Positions 22,782 through 29,394 of a stretch of DNA of 29,394 nucleotides are shown piece by piece. The position numbers and the translations under genes are program-made. Source of the stretch: an uncultured Collinsella sp. (GTDB lineage Bacteria; Actinomycetota; Coriobacteriia; Coriobacteriales; Coriobacteriaceae); NCBI GenBank assembly GCA_959026535.1, contig CAUFMB010000028.1, forward strand, positions 1 to 29,394. The letters are read 5' to 3'. Each line of letters opens with the position of its first letter. Position 1 is the first letter of the stretch. Under the pieces are notes generated by a model. The model saw nothing but the letters and a program-made list of their open reading frames with translations. It was not told the DNA's origin and made no database searches.

Positions 22782-22908
22782 TCGCCCTTGTGGCGTTAGT
22801 GTCGGAAAAATAAGACGTTGCTTTTTGCCCCCTGCGGAAAGATTGGGGAACTAAGCCCTCGTCCCTCCCAAGTTGACCTTCTCGAGGTCGTCGCCCTTGT
22901 GGCGTTAG
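22782..22908 (+). repeat. Duplicated repeat unit (TCGCCCTTGTGGCGTTAG)
   Basis: The 18-mer TCGCCCTTGTGGCGTTAG stands at 22782-22799 and again at 22891-22908. Upstream of each lies GGAAACTAAG- or GGGAACTAAG-like sequence and a C-rich run, so a unit of about 70-80 bp seems to have been duplicated and diverged, including the right arm of the 37-bp inverted repeat. Confidence 0.6.
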
Positions 22909-22932
22909 GACTGCGAATTTGGGATGGGAGGG

Positions 22933-23556
22933 TTACTTGGTTGTTAGGGTTAGCAGGTCGTTGGGGGTTTTGAGGTTGTAGGTGGCGTTTGGGATGTCTT
23001 GGTGTGATCCCCATGCTGCTCGGGCAAAACTGACCCCTGCTGAAGTTGCGCATTGTTCGTCGTAGACGGTGTCGCCAATGTAGATGACGCTGTTGGGGTT
23101 TGCGCCCGCGCGTCGTAGATATTCGAGCATGGGTGCGGGCGAAGGCTTGTGCTTGGTTGTGTCTTCGACAAGGATGATGTGCTCAAAATACTTGTCGAAG
23201 CCAAGGGGTGCTATTTCTTCTGCGTATTCGTCGCGCGCACGTGAGGAGACAATGCCAAGATTGCAACCGCTATCGGCGAGTTTTGCGATGACTTCAAGCA
23301 AACCTGGAAACACGCTGATGGTGCTTTTAAAGCTGGCGGCAACTTGGCACCAGCGATTCAACGTTGCCTGCGAGTAGATCCCAAGTTTCTCAAGGGCATC
23401 CTTGCCGGGTATGCCGAGGGCAAATTCAAGCTCGTGTCGGGGGAGCGTTTTGCCGGTTTCTTCTTGGACAATCTGGCCAAGCGATGACAGCACGCTTTCT
23501 TCTGTATCTGCCAATGCCCCATCAACGTCAAACACGATATAGTCAAAGTACTTCAT
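22933..23556 (-). CDS. HAD-superfamily phosphatase (phosphoglycolate/beta-phosphoglucomutase-like)
   Basis: Cytoplasmic hydrolase of 207 residues, typical HAD subfamily I. Motif I is FDVDGALADTEE (nucleophile Asp10, Asp12), motif II is VSSRA (Ser104/105), motif III is Lys137 in KHKPSPAP and motif IV is GDTVYD (Asp162, Asp166). A helical cap spans about 17-80. Motif I has Ala where Thr is usual (DxDGT), a mild departure. AGGAG lies seven bases before ATG 23556. It is 56 bp downstream of the AraC gene on the same strand, probably co-transcribed. The substrate is unknown; sugar phosphates are typical. Composition is lower in GC than the lac genes. Confidence 0.88.
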   Translation of the reverse strand: MKYFDYIVFDVDGALADTEESVLSSLGQIVQEETGKTLPRHELEFALGIPGKDALEKLGIYSQATLNRWCQVAASFKSTISVFPGLLEVIAKLADSGCNLGIVSSRARDEYAEEIAPLGFDKYFEHIILVEDTTKHKPSPAPMLEYLRRAGANPNSVIYIGDTVYDEQCATSAGVSFARAAWGSHQDIPNATYNLKTPNDLLTLTTK

Positions 23557-23612
23557 ATAGTAGCTCCTATCCGTTGTTTGCCTGCAAGTTTGATGCAGTG
23601 ACAGAAGAAGGG

Positions 23613-24551
23613 CTAGCGGGATTTCTGCCTGGTACTATCGAGATTCTGCCTCGCTGCTCGATAGCTCGAAGGAGTGCATCCCATTTGTTCTTTAAATACC
23701 TGGCCAAGATGGCTTGCTGTCGCAAAGCCGCATTGGCGCGCGACTGTCTGGACCGTTCGCGTGGTGTGTGCCAAAAGTTCGCAAGCACGGTTTACGCGGT
23801 ATGCGCGCAGATATGCCGCCGGGGTCGTTCCTGCGCAAGCTTCGATAATGCGGTAACACTCTCTTTCGCTTACGCCTGCTGCAGATGCCATCTGGGGCAC
23901 ATCTATAGCGGCTGCATAGTTTGCGCGGATATAGTCCAGGATTGCCTTGAACTGTACGTCGCGGTTGGTCATCCAAGAGGCGTTGTCGGAGGAAAAGAGC
24001 GGTTCGGCCTTGGCGTAAATCTGAATCCAGAGCTCTGACAAGCTATTCCGAAGCGCCATCTCGTTCTGCGGCCGTTGAAGGTCGTGGTTAAAGGAACTCT
24101 TTAGCAAATCGATAAAGGGCATATCGTCGGGGTTGGTGGGCGACCATTTGAGCACATCGACGCCTCGACATTGCAGCAAAGGATTGATATAGCGCTTTTG
24201 AAGGCGTCCCGCGGGATCGCCGAGCATCGACGGCTGAAAGATATGCAACATTTGAATGGCTGGTGCCGAATTGGGTGATTGCAGCGTGCTGTGCAAAACG
24301 CCGCCGTTGATAAAGCCGGCGGACCCTTCCCCAAAGCGTACGTGCTCATGAGCCGCGCGCGTTCGATAGTCAATCGCTCCCTGCTCCATGTAGAAAAGCT
24401 CAACTTCGGAATGCCAGTGCCAGGGGACGGAATTGTCCGGATAGCGAGCGAATTCTGCGCGTTCGGCAATATAGGGCCAGTCTTCGGCGGTCTCGGGAAA
24501 CGCTTCCTCGCGTCCTCCGCGGTGCAATTCTATGTGATCCATGTTTCGCAT
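23613..24551 (-). CDS. AraC-family transcriptional regulator with cupin domain
   Basis: Regulator of 312 residues. The N-terminal cupin sensor has PWHWHSEVELFYMEQG (about 43-58, with His45, His47 and Glu51). The C-terminal AraC double helix-turn-helix covers about 205-305, ending VARQCGFATASHLGQVFKEQ and GCTPSSYRAAR. The start at 24551 lacks a ribosome site. TATACT lies only six bases upstream (minus strand), which would place the transcript start at or next to the ATG, so the mRNA may be leaderless; ATG 24542 is the alternative. The likely target is the adjacent HAD gene or an unlinked sugar operon. The ligand is unknown. Confidence 0.88.
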   Translation of the reverse strand: MRNMDHIELHRGGREEAFPETAEDWPYIAERAEFARYPDNSVPWHWHSEVELFYMEQGAIDYRTRAAHEHVRFGEGSAGFINGGVLHSTLQSPNSAPAIQMLHIFQPSMLGDPAGRLQKRYINPLLQCRGVDVLKWSPTNPDDMPFIDLLKSSFNHDLQRPQNEMALRNSLSELWIQIYAKAEPLFSSDNASWMTNRDVQFKAILDYIRANYAAAIDVPQMASAAGVSERECYRIIEACAGTTPAAYLRAYRVNRACELLAHTTRTVQTVARQCGFATASHLGQVFKEQMGCTPSSYRAARQNLDSTRQKSR

Positions 24552-24576
24552 GGCATCAGTATAAAGCGCGATGGGC

Positions 24577-24786
24577 TTAGATTGCTCTTGCCTGTTCGGG
24601 GAACGCCTTGTCTAGGGATGCTTGGAGCTTTTCGAACGATGCTCGCAAGTTGTGGCTCTGGTTTGTTGAGCGTTTGGCTTTTGTGGCGGGGGAGTTGAGG
24701 AGGCTGTTTCTCTGTGTCGGGGGGAAGGAGAAAAGGTTTGCATATTTTAGGGATGGCTGCTGTGTTGCGTCATTGGAAGAATGCAT
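24577..24786 (-). CDS. Possible small protein, unknown function
   Basis: Open frame of 69 residues (MHSSNDATQQPSLKYANLFS at the start), basic, Ser/Asn/Gln-rich, without membrane segments. A strong GAGGAGG site lies ten bases before the ATG and a leader hairpin (24823-24852) precedes it. I do not recognise a family. It ends 25 bp before the AraC start on the same strand. It is the only candidate in the 24552-25040 gap; the rest (24853-25040) shows nothing I can name. Confidence 0.4.
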   Translation of the reverse strand: MHSSNDATQQPSLKYANLFSFPPTQRNSLLNSPATKAKRSTNQSHNLRASFEKLQASLDKAFPEQARAI

Positions 24787-24822
24787 GCTTATGCGGCCTC
24801 CTCGATGTCCACCAAAAGGTTG

Positions 24823-24852
24823 CGCACGGGGTTTGCTGCTAGGTCCCGTGCG
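24823..24852 (-). other. Leader hairpin before the small open frame
   Basis: CGCACGGG (24823-24830) pairs perfectly with CCCGTGCG (24845-24852) around a 14-base loop, in the transcript leading to the strong ribosome site at about 24800. Confidence 0.4.
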
Positions 24853-25040
24853 TTGGCAGTATTATGCCGCGGCTGTTGCAAAGAAGCGCTAAAGAAAGGC
24901 TTAATCAGGTTTGATGTAACCATGAAACCGCAGCTCAAGGCTATCGAGTAACACTCTTGAAAGGTTTTGAGCTTAAGGGCTTTCTAAGGTTTGTGGCGCG
25001 GGTGTGGTTCGCCTGTGTGGGGCGTGTGGACGGCTCGTTC

Positions 25041-26027
25041 CTAGCGCTGCGGCTCTGCGGCCCGCACCTGTTCGATGACCTTTTCCATGGTGGCGTCGAT
25101 GCGGTCCTTTTTGAGTTCGCATTCCCAGATGGTTATGGGTGTCCAGCCCATTTGAGTGAGTGCTGCCACGGCAGCGCGGTCGCGCTCGACGTTGCGACGG
25201 AACTTTGCCTCCCAAAACTCAACGTTGCGCTTGGGCTGGCTAGGGTTGCACTTGGGGCAGCGGTGCCAAAAGCAGCCGTTGACGAAGATGGCAATCTTGC
25301 GCCCAGGAAAGGCGATGTCGGGCTTGCCGGGAACCTTCCATTCCAGGCGATAGCCGGTGAGGCCCGCTGCGCGCAGGCGCTGGCGAACGAGCAGCTCTGG
25401 CTTGGTATTGGCGCGCTTGTTGCCCTTCATGGACTTTTTGATGGCGGCGCGACGGCGGACCAGTTCGCGCTCGTCAGCGGAGAGGTCCGAGGTATCGATG
25501 CCGTCGAGCAGACCGGGCTTGGGACGCTTCTTGCTGCGGCGCTTAGGTGCGCGCTTGGGTTTGGTGGCGGGTTTGTCGGCTGTGTTGGGCACGGCGTCAT
25601 CGGCGGAGCTTGTCTCGAGTCGGTCTTCCTTCAGCTCAATCAGGGCATCGATAAGCCCCTTGTCGGCGGGCATCCATTCCACCGTGGCAAGCGAGGCGCG
25701 CGGAATCCAGCGGATATCGAGCTGTCGGTCATGTTTCTGAGGCTCATCGGATTCATCGGCGAGCGAGCAGTAGTAGCACTCCATGGAGAGATGAAAATCG
25801 GGGTAGTCATACTCAACGGTATAGAAATCGCGCAGATTGGTGACTTTGACCTGCAACTCTTCCATAAGCTCGCGGCGTACAGCGTCTTCGGGCGTCTCGC
25901 CGCGCATGAGCTTGCCACCGGGGAACTCCCAAAGTCCCCGCATGTCGCCATAGCCGCGCTGCACGGCCAGTAGCTCGTCGGATCCTTCCTTGCGAATGAT
26001 CCCAGCGGCAACATGAACAGTCTTCAA
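25041..26027 (-). CDS. Nudix hydrolase - Vsr endonuclease fusion
   Basis: Protein of 328 residues with two DNA-maintenance domains. Residues 1-135 are a MutT-like Nudix hydrolase: box GKLMRGETPEDAVRRELMEE at about 38-57, complete except Gln for the late Gly. A Lys/Arg-rich linker follows (about 150-200). Residues 200-328 are a very-short-patch repair endonuclease: TKPELLVRQRLR, GKPDIAFPG (catalytic Asp237), VNGCFWHRCPKC (Asn250 where E. coli Vsr has His64; His255 kept), NVERDR, WECEL. TTG 26027 is chosen as start because AGAGGA lies six bases upstream and the sequence before it is antisense to the ABC gene. It would cleanse oxidised nucleotides and nick T:G mismatches. No cytosine methylase is in the window. 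Confidence 0.88.
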   Translation of the reverse strand: MKTVHVAAGIIRKEGSDELLAVQRGYGDMRGLWEFPGGKLMRGETPEDAVRRELMEELQVKVTNLRDFYTVEYDYPDFHLSMECYYCSLADESDEPQKHDRQLDIRWIPRASLATVEWMPADKGLIDALIELKEDRLETSSADDAVPNTADKPATKPKRAPKRRSKKRPKPGLLDGIDTSDLSADERELVRRRAAIKKSMKGNKRANTKPELLVRQRLRAAGLTGYRLEWKVPGKPDIAFPGRKIAIFVNGCFWHRCPKCNPSQPKRNVEFWEAKFRRNVERDRAAVAALTQMGWTPITIWECELKKDRIDATMEKVIEQVRAAEPQR

Positions 26028-26129
26028 CAGGAGTCCTCTCTCGATATCAACACGTGGCAGGCTAGCTACCCGTACCTTACACAACGGTAAGGCAAGCGTA
26101 AGCCATATCGATGGTAGCCGACTCGTCTT

Positions 26130-26163
26130 CTTGCGACTATAGATGCCGTAGACTAATCGCAAG
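26130..26163. promoter_or_regulatory. Inverted repeat in front of the ABC transporter operon
   Basis: CTTGCGA (26130-26136) and TCGCAAG (26157-26163) are complements across 20 bp, ending just before the AAAGGA ribosome site. It may be an operator or a leader hairpin. TTGCGA could serve as a -35 box, but the -10 is unclear. Confidence 0.4.
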
Positions 26164-26175
26164 AAAGGACTCGGT

Positions 26176-26961
26176 ATGCAAACCACGCACATGGCGACCC
26201 CGGTACTGGAGGTCGCACATCTCGAAAAAGTATATGGAGCGCTGGGCAACGTGACCCGTGCGCTCAACGACGTCAGCTTTACCGTCAACCGCGGCGAATT
26301 TGTTGGCATCATGGGCGCTTCGGGCTCGGGCAAGTCGACGTTGCTCAACTGCGTCTCGACCATCGATAGTGCTACAAGTGGCATGATCCGCATTAACGGC
26401 CAAGACGTAACACGCATGAAGCAGGCTAAGCTTTCGCAGTTCCGCCGCGAGGAGCTCGGCTTTATCTTCCAGGACTCCAACCTGCTCGATACGCTCACGG
26501 CACGCGAGAACATCGCCCTGCCGCTCACCATCGCCCGCGCAAACTCGGCAGAGATCTCGACCCGCGTGCAGGATGTGGCAGCGCGCCTGTCCATCAGTCA
26601 GGTGCTCGACAAGTATCCCTACCAGATGTCCGGCGGTCAGCAGCAGCGCGTTGCCGCGGCTCGCGCGCTCGTCACCGACCCCACCATGATCATGGCCGAC
26701 GAGCCCACCGGCGCCCTCGACTCCAAAAGCGCCCGTCTGCTGCTCGAGAGCCTGGAGGCCCTGAATCGCCGCCTGCGCGCCACGGTGCTCATGGTCACGC
26801 ACGACAGCTTTGCCGCCAGCTACACGAGCCGTGTGCTGTTTATTCGTGACGGCAAGATCTTCACCGAGCTGCGCCGCGGCGACACCGACCGTCGCGAGTT
26901 CTTCGACCGCATTATGGAGGTCGTTGCCATGATGGGCGGTGAGGGCTCCGATGCTCTGTAA
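26176..26961 (+). CDS. ABC transporter ATPase (BceA/MacB-like)
   Basis: ATPase of 261 residues of the LolD/MacB/BceA group. Walker A is GASGSGKSTLL (about 47-57), Q-loop FIFQDSNLLD (about 97-105), signature MSGGQQQR (about 151-158), Walker B MIMADEPTGALD (about 171-182) and the switch His in VTHDS (about 209). AAAGGA precedes ATG 26176. It overlaps the permease gene by 11 bp (the ATG lies within the end of this gene), so both are translated together. BceAB-type pairs commonly detoxify or sense peptide antibiotics; the substrate here is not known and no two-component system is visible inside the window. Confidence 0.93.
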   Translation: MQTTHMATPVLEVAHLEKVYGALGNVTRALNDVSFTVNRGEFVGIMGASGSGKSTLLNCVSTIDSATSGMIRINGQDVTRMKQAKLSQFRREELGFIFQDSNLLDTLTARENIALPLTIARANSAEISTRVQDVAARLSISQVLDKYPYQMSGGQQQRVAAARALVTDPTMIMADEPTGALDSKSARLLLESLEALNRRLRATVLMVTHDSFAASYTSRVLFIRDGKIFTELRRGDTDRREFFDRIMEVVAMMGGEGSDAL

Positions 26962-29188
26962 ACTCGCTTGGGGCAACGTCCGCCGCGCCGGCCACGACTA
27001 CCTCGTCTACCTTTTGACGCTCACCCTGGGCGTTACGGTCTTCTATGCCTTTAACACCGTCTCGATGCAGGTCGACATCGCCGGAATCGATGAAGAGGGC
27101 TTGGCGCAGGTTATGGGCAGCATGCTCGGCTACCTGACGTACTTTTTGGCCGGTGTCATGGCCTTTTTGATGGTGTACGCCAATAACTTCATCATGAAAC
27201 GCCGCAAGAAGGAGTTTGGCCTGTACCAGGTGCTCGGCATGGGACGCGGGCGCGTCGCCACGATCATGGCGCTCGAGACCGTGATAGTATCGGTCGTGGC
27301 CTTTGTCGCCGGCATTGTGCTGGGTGTGGGACTCTCCCAGCTCATGACGTTCTTTACGGCCTCGCTCTTTAAGACACAGATCGCCAATTTCCACTTCTTT
27401 TTCTCGGTGCATGCGTTCAATCTGACCCTTGCCTGCATGCTCGTAATGTTTGTGCTCACGCTACTGCTGAACCTTCGCGCCGTGCGTCGTACCAAACTCA
27501 TCGAGCTTATGGGTGCCGAGCGTCGCAACGAGAGCATCAAGACACGCAACCCCTGGATCGCGATTGCCATCTTTGCCGTGGGCGTGGTGCTTGTGGGCGT
27601 GGCCTATTACCGTCTGCTACGTGATGGGTTCCCGCTAACCGCGACGGACAGCAAGCTGCAAGAGGCCATGAACCAGTTTGGCATTACGACCGCTATGGTT
27701 ACCGTGGGCACCTTTGCGCTGTTCTGGGGACTCTCGGGCATGCTTATCAAGCTGCTGCAGAGCCTGCGCAGCGTGTATTGGCGCGGCCTCAATATGTTTA
27801 CCGTGCGTCAGCTTTCGGCCAAGGTCAATACGGTGTGCTTTTCGATGGGCGTCATCGCGATGATTCTGTTTTTGGCCATTACCTCGGTGACCTGCGGTAT
27901 GTCGATTGCCAACGTGATGAACGAGAATCTGGAGCGCTATAACCCTGTTGACGTGTCTCAGACGTATGTCTATTACACGCCCGAAACGCTCGACTACTAC
28001 AAGGAGTATGTCAATCCGTCTGAGGCCGATCGCATGGTGCTGGCCGATGCAACGGTCGATTTGTACGCTGCATGGCATGGCGATCGTAAAGATCCCGATA
28101 ACGTTGCAGACGGTATTAAGGGCAAGTCGGCGGACAACAACGACGAGACCGGCAAGAAGGTCAATATCGCCGATGTTGCCGGTGAGCATGTGCAGATCGA
28201 TTCGTATCTGAGTTACCCGCTTGGCGGCTCGGGCCCCTCGGTGGTGGCGGGTGAGATGTGCAAGGCTATGGGAGAAAAGCTTCCCAAGGCGCTCGAGGGA
28301 AGCAACGCCGATGCGATGGGTCTGTATGTGACGCCGGCGAGCCAGTACAACAAACTGCGCCAGATGATGGGCGAGGAGCCGGTGAGCATTGGCCGCGACC
28401 AGTACTTGCTTACGTGTGATATGGGCGGTGAGCTGGGCGACCTGTACACCAAATATATGGCCGGCGGCCATGCCCTCACCTTGGGCGGGCATGAGCTCAA
28501 GCCCGCAACCGATAAGTCGGACGAGGACACGGCGGCCATCGCCAACTCGGCGATGGGCAGCAATCCCGGTACCGTGGTCGTAGCCGATGAGCTGCTGTCC
28601 CAGCTTAATCTGCAACCGTATTCCAGTAATCTGCTCGTTAATTACAAACAGGGTATGGATACGACCGAGGCAGACGAGAACATTAAATACACCTTGCTCG
28701 ACAATCTGCTCGTTGACGGCAAGGAGCCGGGGTCGTGGGGAGTCTTCATCATGCGTTCCGAGATGTACACGCAGGCGGCGCAGATGAACGGTCTTATTAG
28801 CTACCTAGCCATCTACATTGGCTTTGTACTGGTCGTTGCGTGCGCGGCGATTCTGTCGATCCAGCAGCTCTCCAATGTGGCCGACGGCAGCCGCAGCTAT
28901 CGTGTGCTGGCACAGATCGGCTGTGACGACCGCCAGATTCGCCATTCGGTGATGGCGCAGCAAGCGGTATTCTTTCTGTTCCCGCTGGCAGTGGGCCTGG
29001 CGCACTCCTTTGTGGCGCTCAAGGTGATTATCGAGCTGGTGAGCATATTCGGAGATATGAGCATCGGCGGCACCGTGGGCCTCACCTGCGCGATCTTCCT
29101 GGCAGCCTATGGTGGTTACTTCCTGGTGACCTACCTCATGAGCACCGGCATGGTACAAGCCGCCATCGCCACCCGCTACAGCGAGTAA
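26951..29188 (+). CDS. FtsX-like ABC permease (BceB type)
   Basis: Membrane protein of 745 residues with about ten likely membrane segments: one near the N-terminus (LVYLLTLTLGVTVFYAF), three forming the first FtsX core (about 55-190), two in about 200-270, one near 295-320, and three in the last 130 residues. A large outside loop of about 260 residues (about 325-590) lies between. BceB permeases are usually about 650 residues with a loop near 200, so this loop is enlarged. ATG 26951 follows GAGGG and overlaps the ATPase gene; GTG 26939 is a less likely start. With the ATPase it should form a mechanotransmission-type transporter acting on cell-envelope compounds. Confidence 0.9.
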   Translation: MLCKLAWGNVRRAGHDYLVYLLTLTLGVTVFYAFNTVSMQVDIAGIDEEGLAQVMGSMLGYLTYFLAGVMAFLMVYANNFIMKRRKKEFGLYQVLGMGRGRVATIMALETVIVSVVAFVAGIVLGVGLSQLMTFFTASLFKTQIANFHFFFSVHAFNLTLACMLVMFVLTLLLNLRAVRRTKLIELMGAERRNESIKTRNPWIAIAIFAVGVVLVGVAYYRLLRDGFPLTATDSKLQEAMNQFGITTAMVTVGTFALFWGLSGMLIKLLQSLRSVYWRGLNMFTVRQLSAKVNTVCFSMGVIAMILFLAITSVTCGMSIANVMNENLERYNPVDVSQTYVYYTPETLDYYKEYVNPSEADRMVLADATVDLYAAWHGDRKDPDNVADGIKGKSADNNDETGKKVNIADVAGEHVQIDSYLSYPLGGSGPSVVAGEMCKAMGEKLPKALEGSNADAMGLYVTPASQYNKLRQMMGEEPVSIGRDQYLLTCDMGGELGDLYTKYMAGGHALTLGGHELKPATDKSDEDTAAIANSAMGSNPGTVVVADELLSQLNLQPYSSNLLVNYKQGMDTTEADENIKYTLLDNLLVDGKEPGSWGVFIMRSEMYTQAAQMNGLISYLAIYIGFVLVVACAAILSIQQLSNVADGSRSYRVLAQIGCDDRQIRHSVMAQQAVFFLFPLAVGLAHSFVALKVIIELVSIFGDMSIGGTVGLTCAIFLAAYGGYFLVTYLMSTGMVQAAIATRYSE

Positions 29189-29225
29189 CAAGCGGGCAAA
29201 ACCGTCGCAAAATCAGAGGCGTATG

Positions 29226-29266
29226 ACCGCCGCGAAGGGACCAGGGGCCCTTTCGCGGCGGTTTTT
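29226..29266 (+). terminator. Rho-independent terminator after the ABC operon
   Basis: ACCGCCGCGAAGGG pairs with CCCTTTCGCGGCGGT (one bulged T), followed by TTTTTG. The remaining 29267-29394 shows no gene. Confidence 0.88.
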
Positions 29267-29394
29267 GCCAACCTGGTGCGTCTCAGATACAAGTGAGTAG
29301 ACTGTTTTGAACCTGCCGAGCACATCGCGACAAATGCTCAATAAAACCGACGCTCCTATAAGTTGTCAAGAGGCAGTTTGCGGGAGCGCTCTCT

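Noticed and set aside
26028..26594. Upstream extension of the Nudix-Vsr frame to 26594
   Set aside because: The extension is antisense to the ABC ATPase gene and crosses the divergent promoter; the TTG at 26027 with AGAGGA gives a Nudix domain of normal length.

Overview
The window looks like a chromosomal segment of a high-GC gut actinobacterium of the class Coriobacteriia, most likely Collinsella. This is inferred from base composition, codon use, strong AGGAGG-type ribosome sites and the style of the proteins; no 16S or marker gene is present. Apart from the last third, the window is one large lactose/galactose utilisation region.

Layout. 98-6478: two GH1 6-phospho-beta-galactosidases and the lactose PTS permease EIICB (lacE), all on the minus strand, with a LacI-family regulator (1891-2919) between the two glycosidases. 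6835-7839: a second LacI regulator, divergent from lacE. 8054-8392: EIIA (lacF), separated from lacE. 8613-9614: an unknown membrane protein bracketed by terminators. 9923-13184: lacA, lacB, a lacX-type epimerase and lacC. 13441-14742: an AAA ATPase flanked by direct repeats, probably an insertion. 15060-17884: galK-galT (Leloir pathway, minus strand), divergent from a third LacI regulator (18223-19254). 19384-20544: a flavodiiron protein. 20604-21407: a DeoR-family regulator, divergent from a class II ketose-bisphosphate aldolase (21742-22599). 22933-24551: an AraC regulator and a HAD phosphatase. 25041-26027: a Nudix-Vsr fusion. 26176-29188: a BceAB-type ABC transporter.

How the genes fit together. 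Lactose enters as lactose-6-phosphate through LacF/LacE and is cut by LacG to glucose and galactose-6-phosphate. LacAB makes tagatose-6-phosphate and LacC makes tagatose-1,6-bisphosphate. No class I LacD is present, so the class II aldolase is the likely last step. Free galactose goes through GalK/GalT; galE is not in the window.

The most interesting material is regulatory. Each LacI gene has its own set of three operators of the form TG-N3-AC-GT-N3-CA. Most pair a TGTTAAC-like half with a regulator-specific half (TGAGCAC, TGGCAAC or TGAGTAC), and the three proteins differ at the first specificity residue of the recognition helix (Arg, Glu, Gln). Two further motifs, CCGYGAACGGT and TGTTCGATATTGTTC, recur in front of the scattered lac/gal genes and tie them together; the second resembles a DeoR/GlpR-type half-site. 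A structured element of about 130 nt with covarying hairpins follows both lacB and lacC. Several palindromic dispersed repeats fill the other gaps.
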